From Trichomonas tenax (taxonomy: Eukaryota > Parabasalia > Trichomonadida > Trichomonadidae), in assembly GCA_023091735.1 (NCBI GenBank), contig JALKBU010000750.1:1-25896 (forward strand): a DNA stretch of 25,896 nucleotides. The letters are read 5' to 3'. Position numbers and translations under genes: made by a program. The notes under the pieces are model-generated. The model was not told where the DNA came from and did no database searches. It was given only the letters and a program-made list of their open reading frames with translations. Of the stretch, positions 8,517-15,621 are shown piece by piece (position 1 is the stretch's first letter; each line of letters opens with the position of its first letter).

Positions 8517-9614
8517 TTAGCCCTGAATGCTGATAGCGTTTGTTGGGCAACGAGTGTAACAGAGACCGCAGCGGAAGCACTTATCACCTTCGCACTTAGC
8601 AATACCGTCCTGGAGTGTGAGGGCCTCATAAAGGCAGGATGTAACACATGTTCCGCATCCGACGCACTTCTGTTCGTCGATCTTTGGTGGGTTACACTGA
8701 GCAAGCGGTGGGTGCTTCTGGCCGAGGCCGATGACCTCGTGGATGTCCTTGTAGCCATGCTCCTGGAGCCACTGGCTCATTTCCTGAGCGATGCGGCCAT
8801 AGACATCACGGCCCTCAACGATGGCAGCCGTGCAGATACCAAGAGCCTGAGCGCCAGCCATGAGGAACTCGATAGCGTCGCGGCCATTGGAGATACCGCC
8901 AACACCGACGACTGGGAGATCGATCTCTCTGCAGACGTCGTAGACGACGCGGAGAGCGAGTGGCTTGATAGCTGGGCCAGAAACCCAACCGTACTTGGAT
9001 GTGGAGCCCATGAATGGAGCACCCTTGCGCTCGATATCGAGGGCGAGTGTTGGGCCGAAGGAGTTGACGCAGACAACACCTGTAGCACCAGCGGCCTTAG
9101 CAGCACGAGCAGCCTTTGGAGCATCACGGAATGGTGAAAGCTTGACGAAGACTGGCTTGCCACCAGATCCGTGGATGGCGGCCTTGATGGCGTCCTGCAT
9201 TGGCTTTGGATCATCACCGATGTAGTGTGTGGAGAGTTCGAGGCCGTCGCAGAATGGAGCGACCTTTGGAGCCATCTGAGCGATTTCATCAGCTGTGTAG
9301 CCCATGGAGCAGATCATTGGGATCCTAGCCTGGTTGCAAGCCTCACGGATCTTTGGATACTCGTGATCGAGCCACTGCTCTGGTGTTAACTCTGTCCAGA
9401 GCTCTGTGTTGAGGAAGTACTTGTGGTCCTTGGACTCGTACATGTTTGGCTGTGGGACCTTAGCGGCGGCTGTTGAGATGGTCTTTGTAACCATAACACC
9501 GCAGCCTCCCTTGATGCAGTCGATGCAAGCTTTGGCATCGCGGACTGGTGGGCCTGGGGCTGGCATGAGTGGGTTCTTGACATCGAAGCCGACAAACTTA
9601 GTCTCAAGAGACAT
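8517..9614 (-). CDS. PreA-like dihydropyrimidine/dihydroorotate dehydrogenase-type flavoprotein with C-terminal 2x[4Fe-4S] ferredoxin domain
   Basis: The frame is open to 9836, but I choose the ATG at 9614 (MSLETKFVGFDVKNPLMPA), where the family alignment begins and which follows an initiator; this gives 365 residues. Residues about 1-290 form the FMN-binding TIM barrel: PLMPAPGPP near 16-24, VMVTKT near 41-46, VFVKLSPF near 155-162, VCVNSFG near 181-187 and the phosphate-binding GVGGISNG at 237-244. Two ferredoxin motifs follow: C317, C320, C323, C327 and C346, C349, C352, C356. The family reduces pyrimidines or oxidises dihydro-substrates, passing electrons through FMN and iron-sulfur centres. 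The active-site loop, usually N-x-S-C-P, reads ELSTHY (126-131), so the catalytic Cys position holds Thr and the substrate is uncertain. Base composition is far richer in G+C than its neighbours, suggesting high expression or lateral origin. The stop codon lies within TAAA, a trichomonad-type polyadenylation signal. Confidence 0.88.
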   Translation of the reverse strand: MSLETKFVGFDVKNPLMPAPGPPVRDAKACIDCIKGGCGVMVTKTISTAAAKVPQPNMYESKDHKYFLNTELWTELTPEQWLDHEYPKIREACNQARIPMICSMGYTADEIAQMAPKVAPFCDGLELSTHYIGDDPKPMQDAIKAAIHGSGGKPVFVKLSPFRDAPKAARAAKAAGATGVVCVNSFGPTLALDIERKGAPFMGSTSKYGWVSGPAIKPLALRVVYDVCREIDLPVVGVGGISNGRDAIEFLMAGAQALGICTAAIVEGRDVYGRIAQEMSQWLQEHGYKDIHEVIGLGQKHPPLAQCNPPKIDEQKCVGCGTCVTSCLYEALTLQDGIAKCEGDKCFRCGLCYTRCPTNAISIQG

Positions 9615-9620
9615 AAGATA

Positions 9621-9632
9621 AATGTGAAGTGA
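9621..9632 (-). promoter_or_regulatory. Initiator of the PreA-like gene
   Basis: On the minus strand the sequence reads TCACTTCACATT, a close match to the trichomonad initiator TCAYTWYTCATTA. The putative +1 A at 9630 gives a leader of 16 bases to the ATG at 9614. This supports that start rather than any upstream codon of the open frame. Confidence 0.65.
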
Positions 9633-10719
9633 TTGTGGCCGTCGGTTTTTTGCTCTCAATTTTTTCAGCGCTTTATTTAATTCCATCGTTTTCAACCTCT
9701 CAATTTTCTTAGAGAAAAAACAATGACATTGTGCGGAATTTGGAGAAATATATAGCATTATATCAAAGACCATAGGAAGTATGCCATGTCTCAAAAGGTT
9801 GCGAACGCTTTTTATCCAAATATTAATTTTCTCCAAAAATTATTTTTCTCTTTTAGCTAACTCTAACCTGATGATTTGTTTACTTTAGAGCTATATTTAA
9901 CTGTCATTTACTCGGTTCTTCCCTAACTCTGAGACAATTTTAGGGGCGATATTTCTAAGACTAAAAGAAAGATTAAGAAGAATATAAAGATACGATCATA
10001 AAAACAAACGATTTTGAATCAGAATCCAAGAGCTTGAATACCATCTTTTGCTCGCTTGGAAAAAATCAATTTTTCATCGTTCTGAAATATTATCAAAACC
10101 TTGCTTTCCTGACAAAATACAAATCCACAGAGAACCTCAGAGTTCGGACAAAATACATGGTTCGCCTTTACTTTTCGTGATATTTTGTATCCAATTTTCT
10201 TTTATAGTCGTTTTGAGCTTTCTCTCATTAATTATCAATCATTTTAGTTCGTTTCAATCAAAACGATGTTGTATACCCTGCGAGAAATTCGTTAGCAATA
10301 CATTTTCAGTAATATAATATTGCATAACATTAGTCAAGACCTATCAAAAACGATTCAAGAATATCTTTTTATGACAGATTTCTTCTCCGAAGGAATTGTA
10401 AACTTGTTCCATTTTCGAAGTCATCAGGTTCTTTCAAAACTAGCCAACATCAACGAATTATCCATTAACTTACAGAAAATGAATGTTTATTTTCAATAAA
10501 CTATCCATTGTTGTTATAATTACAAAAAATATTTTAATATTTTTGTTTTCATATGGTTTTTACACAAATCTATATAATGCTTTAGAGTTCTATGAGTAGT
10601 ATATCATTGTTATTATTCTAGAATGTTAATTTGTTAAATTAAAAGAATTCAGATAATCTTTTGTGATCTTGGCAAGTAAATAGAGAGTTGTTAAGGTTTT
10701 GTTTAGTAAATAAATGTGT
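9633..10719. other. Spacer of about 1.1 kb, no gene seen
   Basis: The sequence is AT-rich. The minus-strand frame continuing from the PreA-like gene up to 9836 lacks an ATG at its outer end and has no family likeness. A plus-strand frame at 10048-10317 begins only at TTG. No tRNA, repeat array or transposon signature was recognised. Confidence 0.55.
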
Positions 10720-11712
10720 TCAAAAGAATCTGATGAAAGCCTTTGAATGATTCAAGAAGAAGAAGCATGGCTTGCGGCCTGAGAATCCGTATCCAGGAAT
10801 CGACTGGCAAAGGAATGAATGAACAATATCAGCGCGGACGACGGTGAGAACTGCAACATAAATCATGAATGAGAAGCTCTCGACGAAATCACCGAGGAAG
10901 AAGCACCAAACCAAGTAAGAAACGAATTGCCAGCAGTACTGTGGGCAAGAAACACGCTGCCAGCCCCACTTGTTTGTAACGTACATAGAAATTTCGTAAC
11001 CTTTCTCATTGCGGCATCTGCAAAGATACCAATCGTGCATGACCAAGTAGATGAAGCTGGCTGCGAAGAGTGCGAGGACGACCCATTGGTACCAGAATGT
11101 TTGTGGATTAACAAGAGAAAGATTTGGAACGAGAGCAAGAATGCGGGAAGCGCAAAAACCGATGTGCAAGCTGATAGCAGAGTATAAAGCAACTGTTACA
11201 CGTGGAATTTCTGTAGCATACTTATTCCTGAACCATGGATAGATGAGAGCACGATAGAGAGCCATTGTCAAGAAAGCCAAAGATGGAACGGAGAAGACGT
11301 TGCCACTTGGATAGAAGAATTGGACGTAAATGAAAACAATTGGGCATGGAATGTGCGACAAGAAGACACCTAAACGTGGTGAGAATGTTTGGTAGCGGAG
11401 TTTAGATTTTCCCTTGATCTGTTTGATCTGTTTCTTGCTGTTTGCCTTATCAGCTAATTTGCTCTTTGCTTTCATCTTGTGTTGCTGCTGCTGTGGCTCT
11501 ATATCTGGTGCACCGGCTTCCTCGATGTGAAGGGTGCGGCGCATGTTGAAGTAGAGAGGGCCGAATGGGAACCATTTGTGTAACGGCACGAAATACAAAA
11601 TAAGGGACAGAAGGATGTGCGTGACGGTGAAGCTGTTGAATTTGCGTTCGTCAAGCATCTGTTTGAGGAACCAGGTCAGTCCTGGGATGTTAAAAAGCCA
11701 ATCAAAATTCAT
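10720..11712 (-). CDS. Steroid 5-alpha-reductase (SRD5A/DET2)-family integral membrane protein
   Basis: The protein has 330 residues and six or seven hydrophobic segments. The first lies near 29-45 and the others spread over 115-295. Residues 147-165 (AFLTMALYRALIYPWFRNK) correspond to the family's conserved R-x-x-I-Y-P helix. Residues 236-262, including NEKGYEI and RVSCPQYCWQ, match the C-terminal cofactor-binding region (family pattern: basic-Gly-Tyr, then VSCPNYFGE). The usual Glu after the aromatic pair is Gln here. The family reduces C=C bonds in steroids, polyprenols or enoyl chains in the ER with NADPH. Because trichomonads lack sterol synthesis, a polyprenol or fatty-chain substrate is likelier (inference). 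A Gln/Lys-rich hydrophilic insert at 70-107 is unusual. On the coding strand CATCCCCCTTTATCC lies just before the ATG and contains a CCTTT start-site-like motif. Confidence 0.75.
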   Translation of the reverse strand: MNFDWLFNIPGLTWFLKQMLDERKFNSFTVTHILLSLILYFVPLHKWFPFGPLYFNMRRTLHIEEAGAPDIEPQQQQHKMKAKSKLADKANSKKQIKQIKGKSKLRYQTFSPRLGVFLSHIPCPIVFIYVQFFYPSGNVFSVPSLAFLTMALYRALIYPWFRNKYATEIPRVTVALYSAISLHIGFCASRILALVPNLSLVNPQTFWYQWVVLALFAASFIYLVMHDWYLCRCRNEKGYEISMYVTNKWGWQRVSCPQYCWQFVSYLVWCFFLGDFVESFSFMIYVAVLTVVRADIVHSFLCQSIPGYGFSGRKPCFFFLNHSKAFIRFF

Positions 11713-12017
11713 TTTAGGATAAAGGGGGATGAAAATAAATACAGGGAGATTATTTCATAAACGTATAAAACAGAGGTCAATGAAATACTTAAACAATCAA
11801 AATGCGAATCTAAAAATCACATTTTGAAAAATTGCAGGGGTTAAACAAAAATAAACCGGTTCTGGAAAAATATTTTGAGGAGATTTAATCGTTATATACA
11901 AAAATAGGGGGAAATAATATATTTATTATGAGTTAATCATAATTTTGATGATTACAAAGATTGCAGGGATTTGTATAATTCTAAAAAGGTATTAAAAAAT
12001 AAAATAGGGGCTGCTCA
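11713..12017. promoter_or_regulatory. Divergent promoter region with repeated G-run motifs
   Basis: This 305-base spacer separates two divergently transcribed genes. The decamer AAAATAGGGG occurs at 11901-11910 and again at 12001-12010, exactly 100 bases apart. TTGCAGGG occurs at 11832-11839 and 11961-11968, and AAAGGGGG at 11721-11728. In AT-rich DNA these G-runs stand out and may bind a shared regulator. The right-hand start reads CTCAATGG, so a TCA initiator would put +1 one base before the ATG at 12018. Confidence 0.4.
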
Positions 12018-12911
12018 ATGGGATATATTTCAATTTCGTTTATTTTCGTACAGACAATTCTAGAGATCGGAATTTTCTTCGTACACGTTTTATACAACCT
12101 TTTCTCAAAGAATACTTTAGTCAAATCGTTAAGTTACCTTTGGGTTATTCAATATTTTCAAATATTAGTTACATATTCGGCCTCTGCATTTTACGATCCT
12201 GGATATTTGAAACATTCATGGATTACTCAAGTACAAACAGATCCAGAATACAAAGAAGAACTCGCTGAAAATGGTGAGAAAAATTTCTGCGAAAAATGCG
12301 TTCTTCCGCGACCATTACGTTGCCACCACTGCTCAGATTGCCACAAGTGTGTGCTTTTATATGACCATCACTGCTTTTTTGTTGATAATTGTGTTGGATT
12401 CAGAAATTACAAAGTATTTTTCCAATTCTTGTGTGTATTCCCAATACACTCGGTATTGACAATTGGATTAATGTTCTATAATGTAACAATTCGCGAACCA
12501 GATGCATTTCAAGTTATTTTCTTGATGCTTGGATTGTTTTACTTCTTCGTTTTTGGTTTATTCGTTATGAGTCAGCTCACAGCACAAATAGGTTTCTTAA
12601 TACACAATTCAACATGGGTTGAAGATGCAATGCGAACACAGCAGAAGAAGTTCTACAATAAAGGAAACATTCCACAGTTATATGCATACGATAACGGATT
12701 TATTTCCAATTTAAAGTGTAGATTAGGAAATAATCCGTTATTTTGGTTCCTACCAACTCCTAACACAGACAATCCATACAAATCTAAGTATAATCCTGAA
12801 TATACACCAATATATAAGCTCAAAGTCCCACTCATTGATGGACTAGATGAAAATGCTCCTTTATTACAGAAGTATACTAGAAAGCGTGCTGTTGAGTCTT
12901 CAATGGTATAG
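12018..12911 (+). CDS. DHHC-type protein S-palmitoyltransferase
   Basis: The protein has 297 residues. Two membrane helices lie near residues 5-30 and 38-56. The zinc-binding cysteine-rich domain covers about 90-136 (CEKCVLPRPLRCHHCSDCHKC) and ends in the catalytic DHHC at 116-119, with the following VDNCVG intact. Two further helices (133-157 and 164-188) complete the usual four-span layout with a cytosolic active site. NSTWVEDA (197-204) sits where the family's TTxE motif is expected. YDNGFISNLKCRLG (224-237) matches the conserved C-terminal aromatic/Asn element. The enzyme transfers palmitate from acyl-CoA to its own Cys119 and then to cysteines of target proteins, typically on Golgi, vesicle or plasma membranes. 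All catalytic features are present. It shares a spacer with the divergent SRD5A-like gene. Confidence 0.93.
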   Translation: MGYISISFIFVQTILEIGIFFVHVLYNLFSKNTLVKSLSYLWVIQYFQILVTYSASAFYDPGYLKHSWITQVQTDPEYKEELAENGEKNFCEKCVLPRPLRCHHCSDCHKCVLLYDHHCFFVDNCVGFRNYKVFFQFLCVFPIHSVLTIGLMFYNVTIREPDAFQVIFLMLGLFYFFVFGLFVMSQLTAQIGFLIHNSTWVEDAMRTQQKKFYNKGNIPQLYAYDNGFISNLKCRLGNNPLFWFLPTPNTDNPYKSKYNPEYTPIYKLKVPLIDGLDENAPLLQKYTRKRAVESSMV

Positions 12912-13085
12912 AAAAGCTAATAAATGTTTGTATTCATGTTTGATATTATATTTTTTGAGAATTTTATTGAGTTGAATCTGTTTTAACAATAAAATATTGC
13001 AATTTATTCAAAATTAATGTGTATTGCATTTCAAATTATGTTCATTTTTTATCTTGTTGAAAAACAAATTTTTCAATCAAAATAA

Positions 13086-13655
13086 ATGAGAAGATTACGC
13101 AGTAAATTACTTATAATTCTAATTTTTGAAACACTGGCATATCTATCAGGATATGTTTATGTTCGAAATTGGAGTATTGACAAAAATATGTATCTTTTCT
13201 TATGGAATTTTCAAGATTGCTTATTTGTTCAGCTATTTTTCGAATTACTGCTCTGCTCTTTAACGTATTACGACTCAAAATATACAAGAAAAATGAAATT
13301 CATTGAAGGATATTTAATTTCATTACTTTTATTACCGATAAACCTTTATTATTTCATCATGTTCGTTTTCAAATACAACGTGTACTTGGATTCACAAGAA
13401 TATATATGGAGAAAATACTTGAATTATCCAATATTTCAAGATTTACAAAATGATCTGAATTGCTGCGGTTTTAGAGCTCCATATGACATAAAAAGTACAA
13501 GATGCGAAGATAATTACGAAAGAGGTTGCACAATCCAAATTATTAGAAAATATAAATCAACAATCTCAAAATTCGGATATATGTGCTTAACATTCATATT
13601 GATGGACTTTGTACATCTATATTACGCTTTCAAATTTACTCATTATAGAAAATAA
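13086..13655 (+). CDS. Small tetraspanin
   Basis: The protein has 189 residues with four hydrophobic helices near 6-26, 42-62, 74-96 and 163-184. The loop between helices three and four (about 97-162) holds the tetraspanin hallmark CCG at 126-128. Further cysteines at 140 and 148 (the latter in a GC pair) can form the two loop disulfides. At 189 residues it is shorter than typical animal tetraspanins (about 220-280), with a compact large loop. Trichomonads are known to carry tetraspanin families linked to membrane domains, vesicles and adherence. The role of this copy is inferred. The ATG follows TTTCAATCAAAATAA, which contains TCA initiator-like trinucleotides within 15 bases. The polar C-terminal tail is very short (THYRK). 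Confidence 0.8.
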   Translation: MRRLRSKLLIILIFETLAYLSGYVYVRNWSIDKNMYLFLWNFQDCLFVQLFFELLLCSLTYYDSKYTRKMKFIEGYLISLLLLPINLYYFIMFVFKYNVYLDSQEYIWRKYLNYPIFQDLQNDLNCCGFRAPYDIKSTRCEDNYERGCTIQIIRKYKSTISKFGYMCLTFILMDFVHLYYAFKFTHYRK

Positions 13656-13903
13656 TTATGTTTTTCAATTATATTCTTTATTGTACATGTTGTTAGATAC
13701 TCATGCATTCTCCTACCACCAAGCTATATATTTATAGTTTCATCCGAAAGTATTTCAGTATTTCAATATACATCAATCTAAAATAAGTATTATTCAACAT
13801 ATAATCGGAGAAGCAATACTTAGTGCAGGTTTTCAGAAAAATTATTGACTTAAAATATAATTAAGACATAAATTTCAGCAAATAAATATCGAATTCGAAG
13901 TTT

Positions 13904-14698
13904 TCATATGTCAATATATGCATCCATTAACATGTGAATAAATTCTTGGATTTTGTTGCATACATCACTGTCGAAATTGTATTTTTTGAGAATTGGAATA
14001 AAATCATTTTCTTCAAGTGGAAATTGAGGAAGCACTTTACAAAGATCTTGAATTATGCTTGCAGCTTCGGCAAAAGAATCTTCTGTTTGTTTTGACTGCT
14101 TATTTAATGAAATAATTGATGAATATCTTGTATCAACTTCTTTTTGTGCTTGTTTTTCTTTTAACTCGTTTTCCCTCCTTGCAATATTACGTCTTTTATC
14201 AGCAATAAGCTTAGAATTCGTAATTGCAAGATTATCATTTTCAGATTTTTTAATCGAAATATTCTTCTTCGATTCAGCTTGCTTTCGTATTAGCTTTCGT
14301 TCGTATTTAGATTTTTCGGCTTTAAGACGTTCATTTGCATGTTCAACTTCAATATACCAATTGTAATAAGGATCATTGATGATTTCTTCTTTTGGAACAG
14401 CTGAAAAGTCACTTTCCGTTTGTATTTTTTGCTTTTCTTGAGGAAAAACTGGTTTTGGAATATCATTAGTTTCATTTGATGAATTAGATGTTTTCTTAAC
14501 TGTAATTTGATTTTCTATTGGAAATTTTTCAATTTTCCGCTGCTCATGAGCTTTTTTAGGATTTTTTTTTGGCATTTCATTTTCGAATTCTTGATTTGGT
14601 TGCTTTTGGAGCGATCCTACATGAACGATGAAATACGCATCATCAGAGTCATCAATAAATTCTATAGGACTAGCATCGATTTCGAATGTTTTCTTCAT
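13904..14698 (-). CDS. Coiled-coil protein of unknown function
   Basis: The protein has 264 residues. Residues 1-30 are acidic (DASPIEFIDDSDD) and followed by a hydrophobic stretch, AYFIVHVGS, that is too short for a membrane helix. Residues 35-108 are polar and likely disordered, rich in Lys, Asn and Pro. Residues about 112-206 form a highly charged alpha-helical or coiled-coil segment. Residues 207-264 form a more hydrophobic C-terminal helical domain. There are no catalytic motifs, signal peptide or membrane segments. The acidic N-terminus, central coil and single Trp before the coil recall clathrin light chain in layout only, and I do not claim that identity. A TCA initiator-like sequence sits about 22 bases before the ATG, and TGACATGTAAA-type motifs about 65-95 bases before it. 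The gene is convergent with the tetraspanin. Confidence 0.7.
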   Translation of the reverse strand: MKKTFEIDASPIEFIDDSDDAYFIVHVGSLQKQPNQEFENEMPKKNPKKAHEQRKIEKFPIENQITVKKTSNSSNETNDIPKPVFPQEKQKIQTESDFSAVPKEEIINDPYYNWYIEVEHANERLKAEKSKYERKLIRKQAESKKNISIKKSENDNLAITNSKLIADKRRNIARRENELKEKQAQKEVDTRYSSIISLNKQSKQTEDSFAEAASIIQDLCKVLPQFPLEENDFIPILKKYNFDSDVCNKIQEFIHMLMDAYIDI

Positions 14699-14761
14699 TA
14701 TTTTTTAAAAAATCAAAAAATGAACGTTTAAATATTAAAATTATGCCGCGTAAATGTGCTT

Positions 14762-14792
14762 TTGGCATGTAAAATATTTTTGACATGTAAAA
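14762..14792 (-). promoter_or_regulatory. Paired TGACATGTAAA-type motifs upstream of the coiled-coil gene
   Basis: Plus-strand TTGGCATGTAAAAT starts at 14762 and TGACATGTAAAA lies at 14781-14792. Read toward the minus-strand gene they are TTTTACATGTCA and a one-base variant. They are 65-95 bases before its ATG. The same motif occurs before the Raptor gene at 18822 and in other spacers, which makes a promoter role plausible. Confidence 0.4.
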
Positions 14793-14831
14793 ATATTGAA
14801 AACTTTACTTTTATTAATGATATATATATGC

Positions 14832-15387
14832 TTATATCAATTTGAAGTTTTCAAGAATGTTATTCATTTCTTTCTCGTTCATTTCATATAGTTCTGTGAT
14901 TTGTTGACTATTGTAATGTAAATGATGTGTCTTTCCAAGGAAATCCTGGCATCCAAAGACATTCGGCATCACTTGCGCAATCGAATTTGTTTTAACAGAA
15001 GCCTGATTTCCTGTGATCTTATACTTTCCATTCTCTCTCAACTTTGAGGACTGTTGACTGAAGAAGAGAGTGACGTCCTGAATCGAAATAATCATTCCTA
15101 ACTTCTTCAAGCATTCCGAAAGTGTGGAAAGCGCGCCTCGAAACGGCTGTGAGTCTGACAAGTCCGAATCATCTCTGAATACTATTAGCGTCAATATTAA
15201 CCTTTGCTGAGACTTTTGGAACTGCGGAATTGAGATCATCGACAACCCAACTATCTGATGCCGTTTTTGTCTCTCAGATGCGACCGTGTATTGCAAGACA
15301 CTGATGGATCCTGTAAAAAAAGCTTGATCCGAAAATAGCAAAGAAGAACCCAGTCAAAATGCCGTCAAATACCAAAATTTGCCACAT
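14832..15387 (-). pseudogene. Unrecognised protein gene with an apparent one-base frameshift near its start
   Basis: The main frame (14832 to about 15341) lacks an early ATG; its first methionine is about 35 residues in. A neighbouring frame begins with ATG at 15387 (MWQILVFDGILTG) and meets the main frame at the GGG of 15349-15351. Removing one G there would join them, and the second segment then starts SSLLFSDQAFF. The joined protein would be about 184 residues. Its start (hydrophobic strand, Asp, turn, Leu-Thr-Gly) has the feel of a longin- or roadblock-like first strand, but I cannot name the family. Later parts (LTLIVFRDD, VTLFFSQQSSKLRENGKY) look like a soluble alpha/beta protein. It could be a recent pseudogene, a base-calling error, or a shorter protein starting at the internal Met. 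Confidence 0.5.
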
Positions 15388-15621
15388 TTTGCCGCAAATT
15401 CCACCTAAAAAATATTTCAGAGAATTGATTATTTAGATGCGACTGTTCCAATGATTGTAATACAAATTGTAGTAGACTCGAAATGAGTAAAAGGATAATT
15501 ATATATCAATTATTGACCAAGATAAGGCTTATTTTCAAAAAATTTATTGGAAATGGAAAGTCCAAATTGTGTGAAAAAGATTTAGAACAGATTTATTTTA
15601 TAACAAAACAAAAAACAAGAA

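Noticed and set aside
8712..9621. Several open frames on the plus strand and in other minus-strand frames within the PreA-like gene
   Set aside because: They are shadows created by the GC-rich codon use of the real gene; none has a family motif or initiator.
9615..9836. N-terminal extension of the PreA-like frame
   Set aside because: The outer end starts at TTG, the added residues have no family similarity, and a good initiator lies at 9621-9632, downstream of it.
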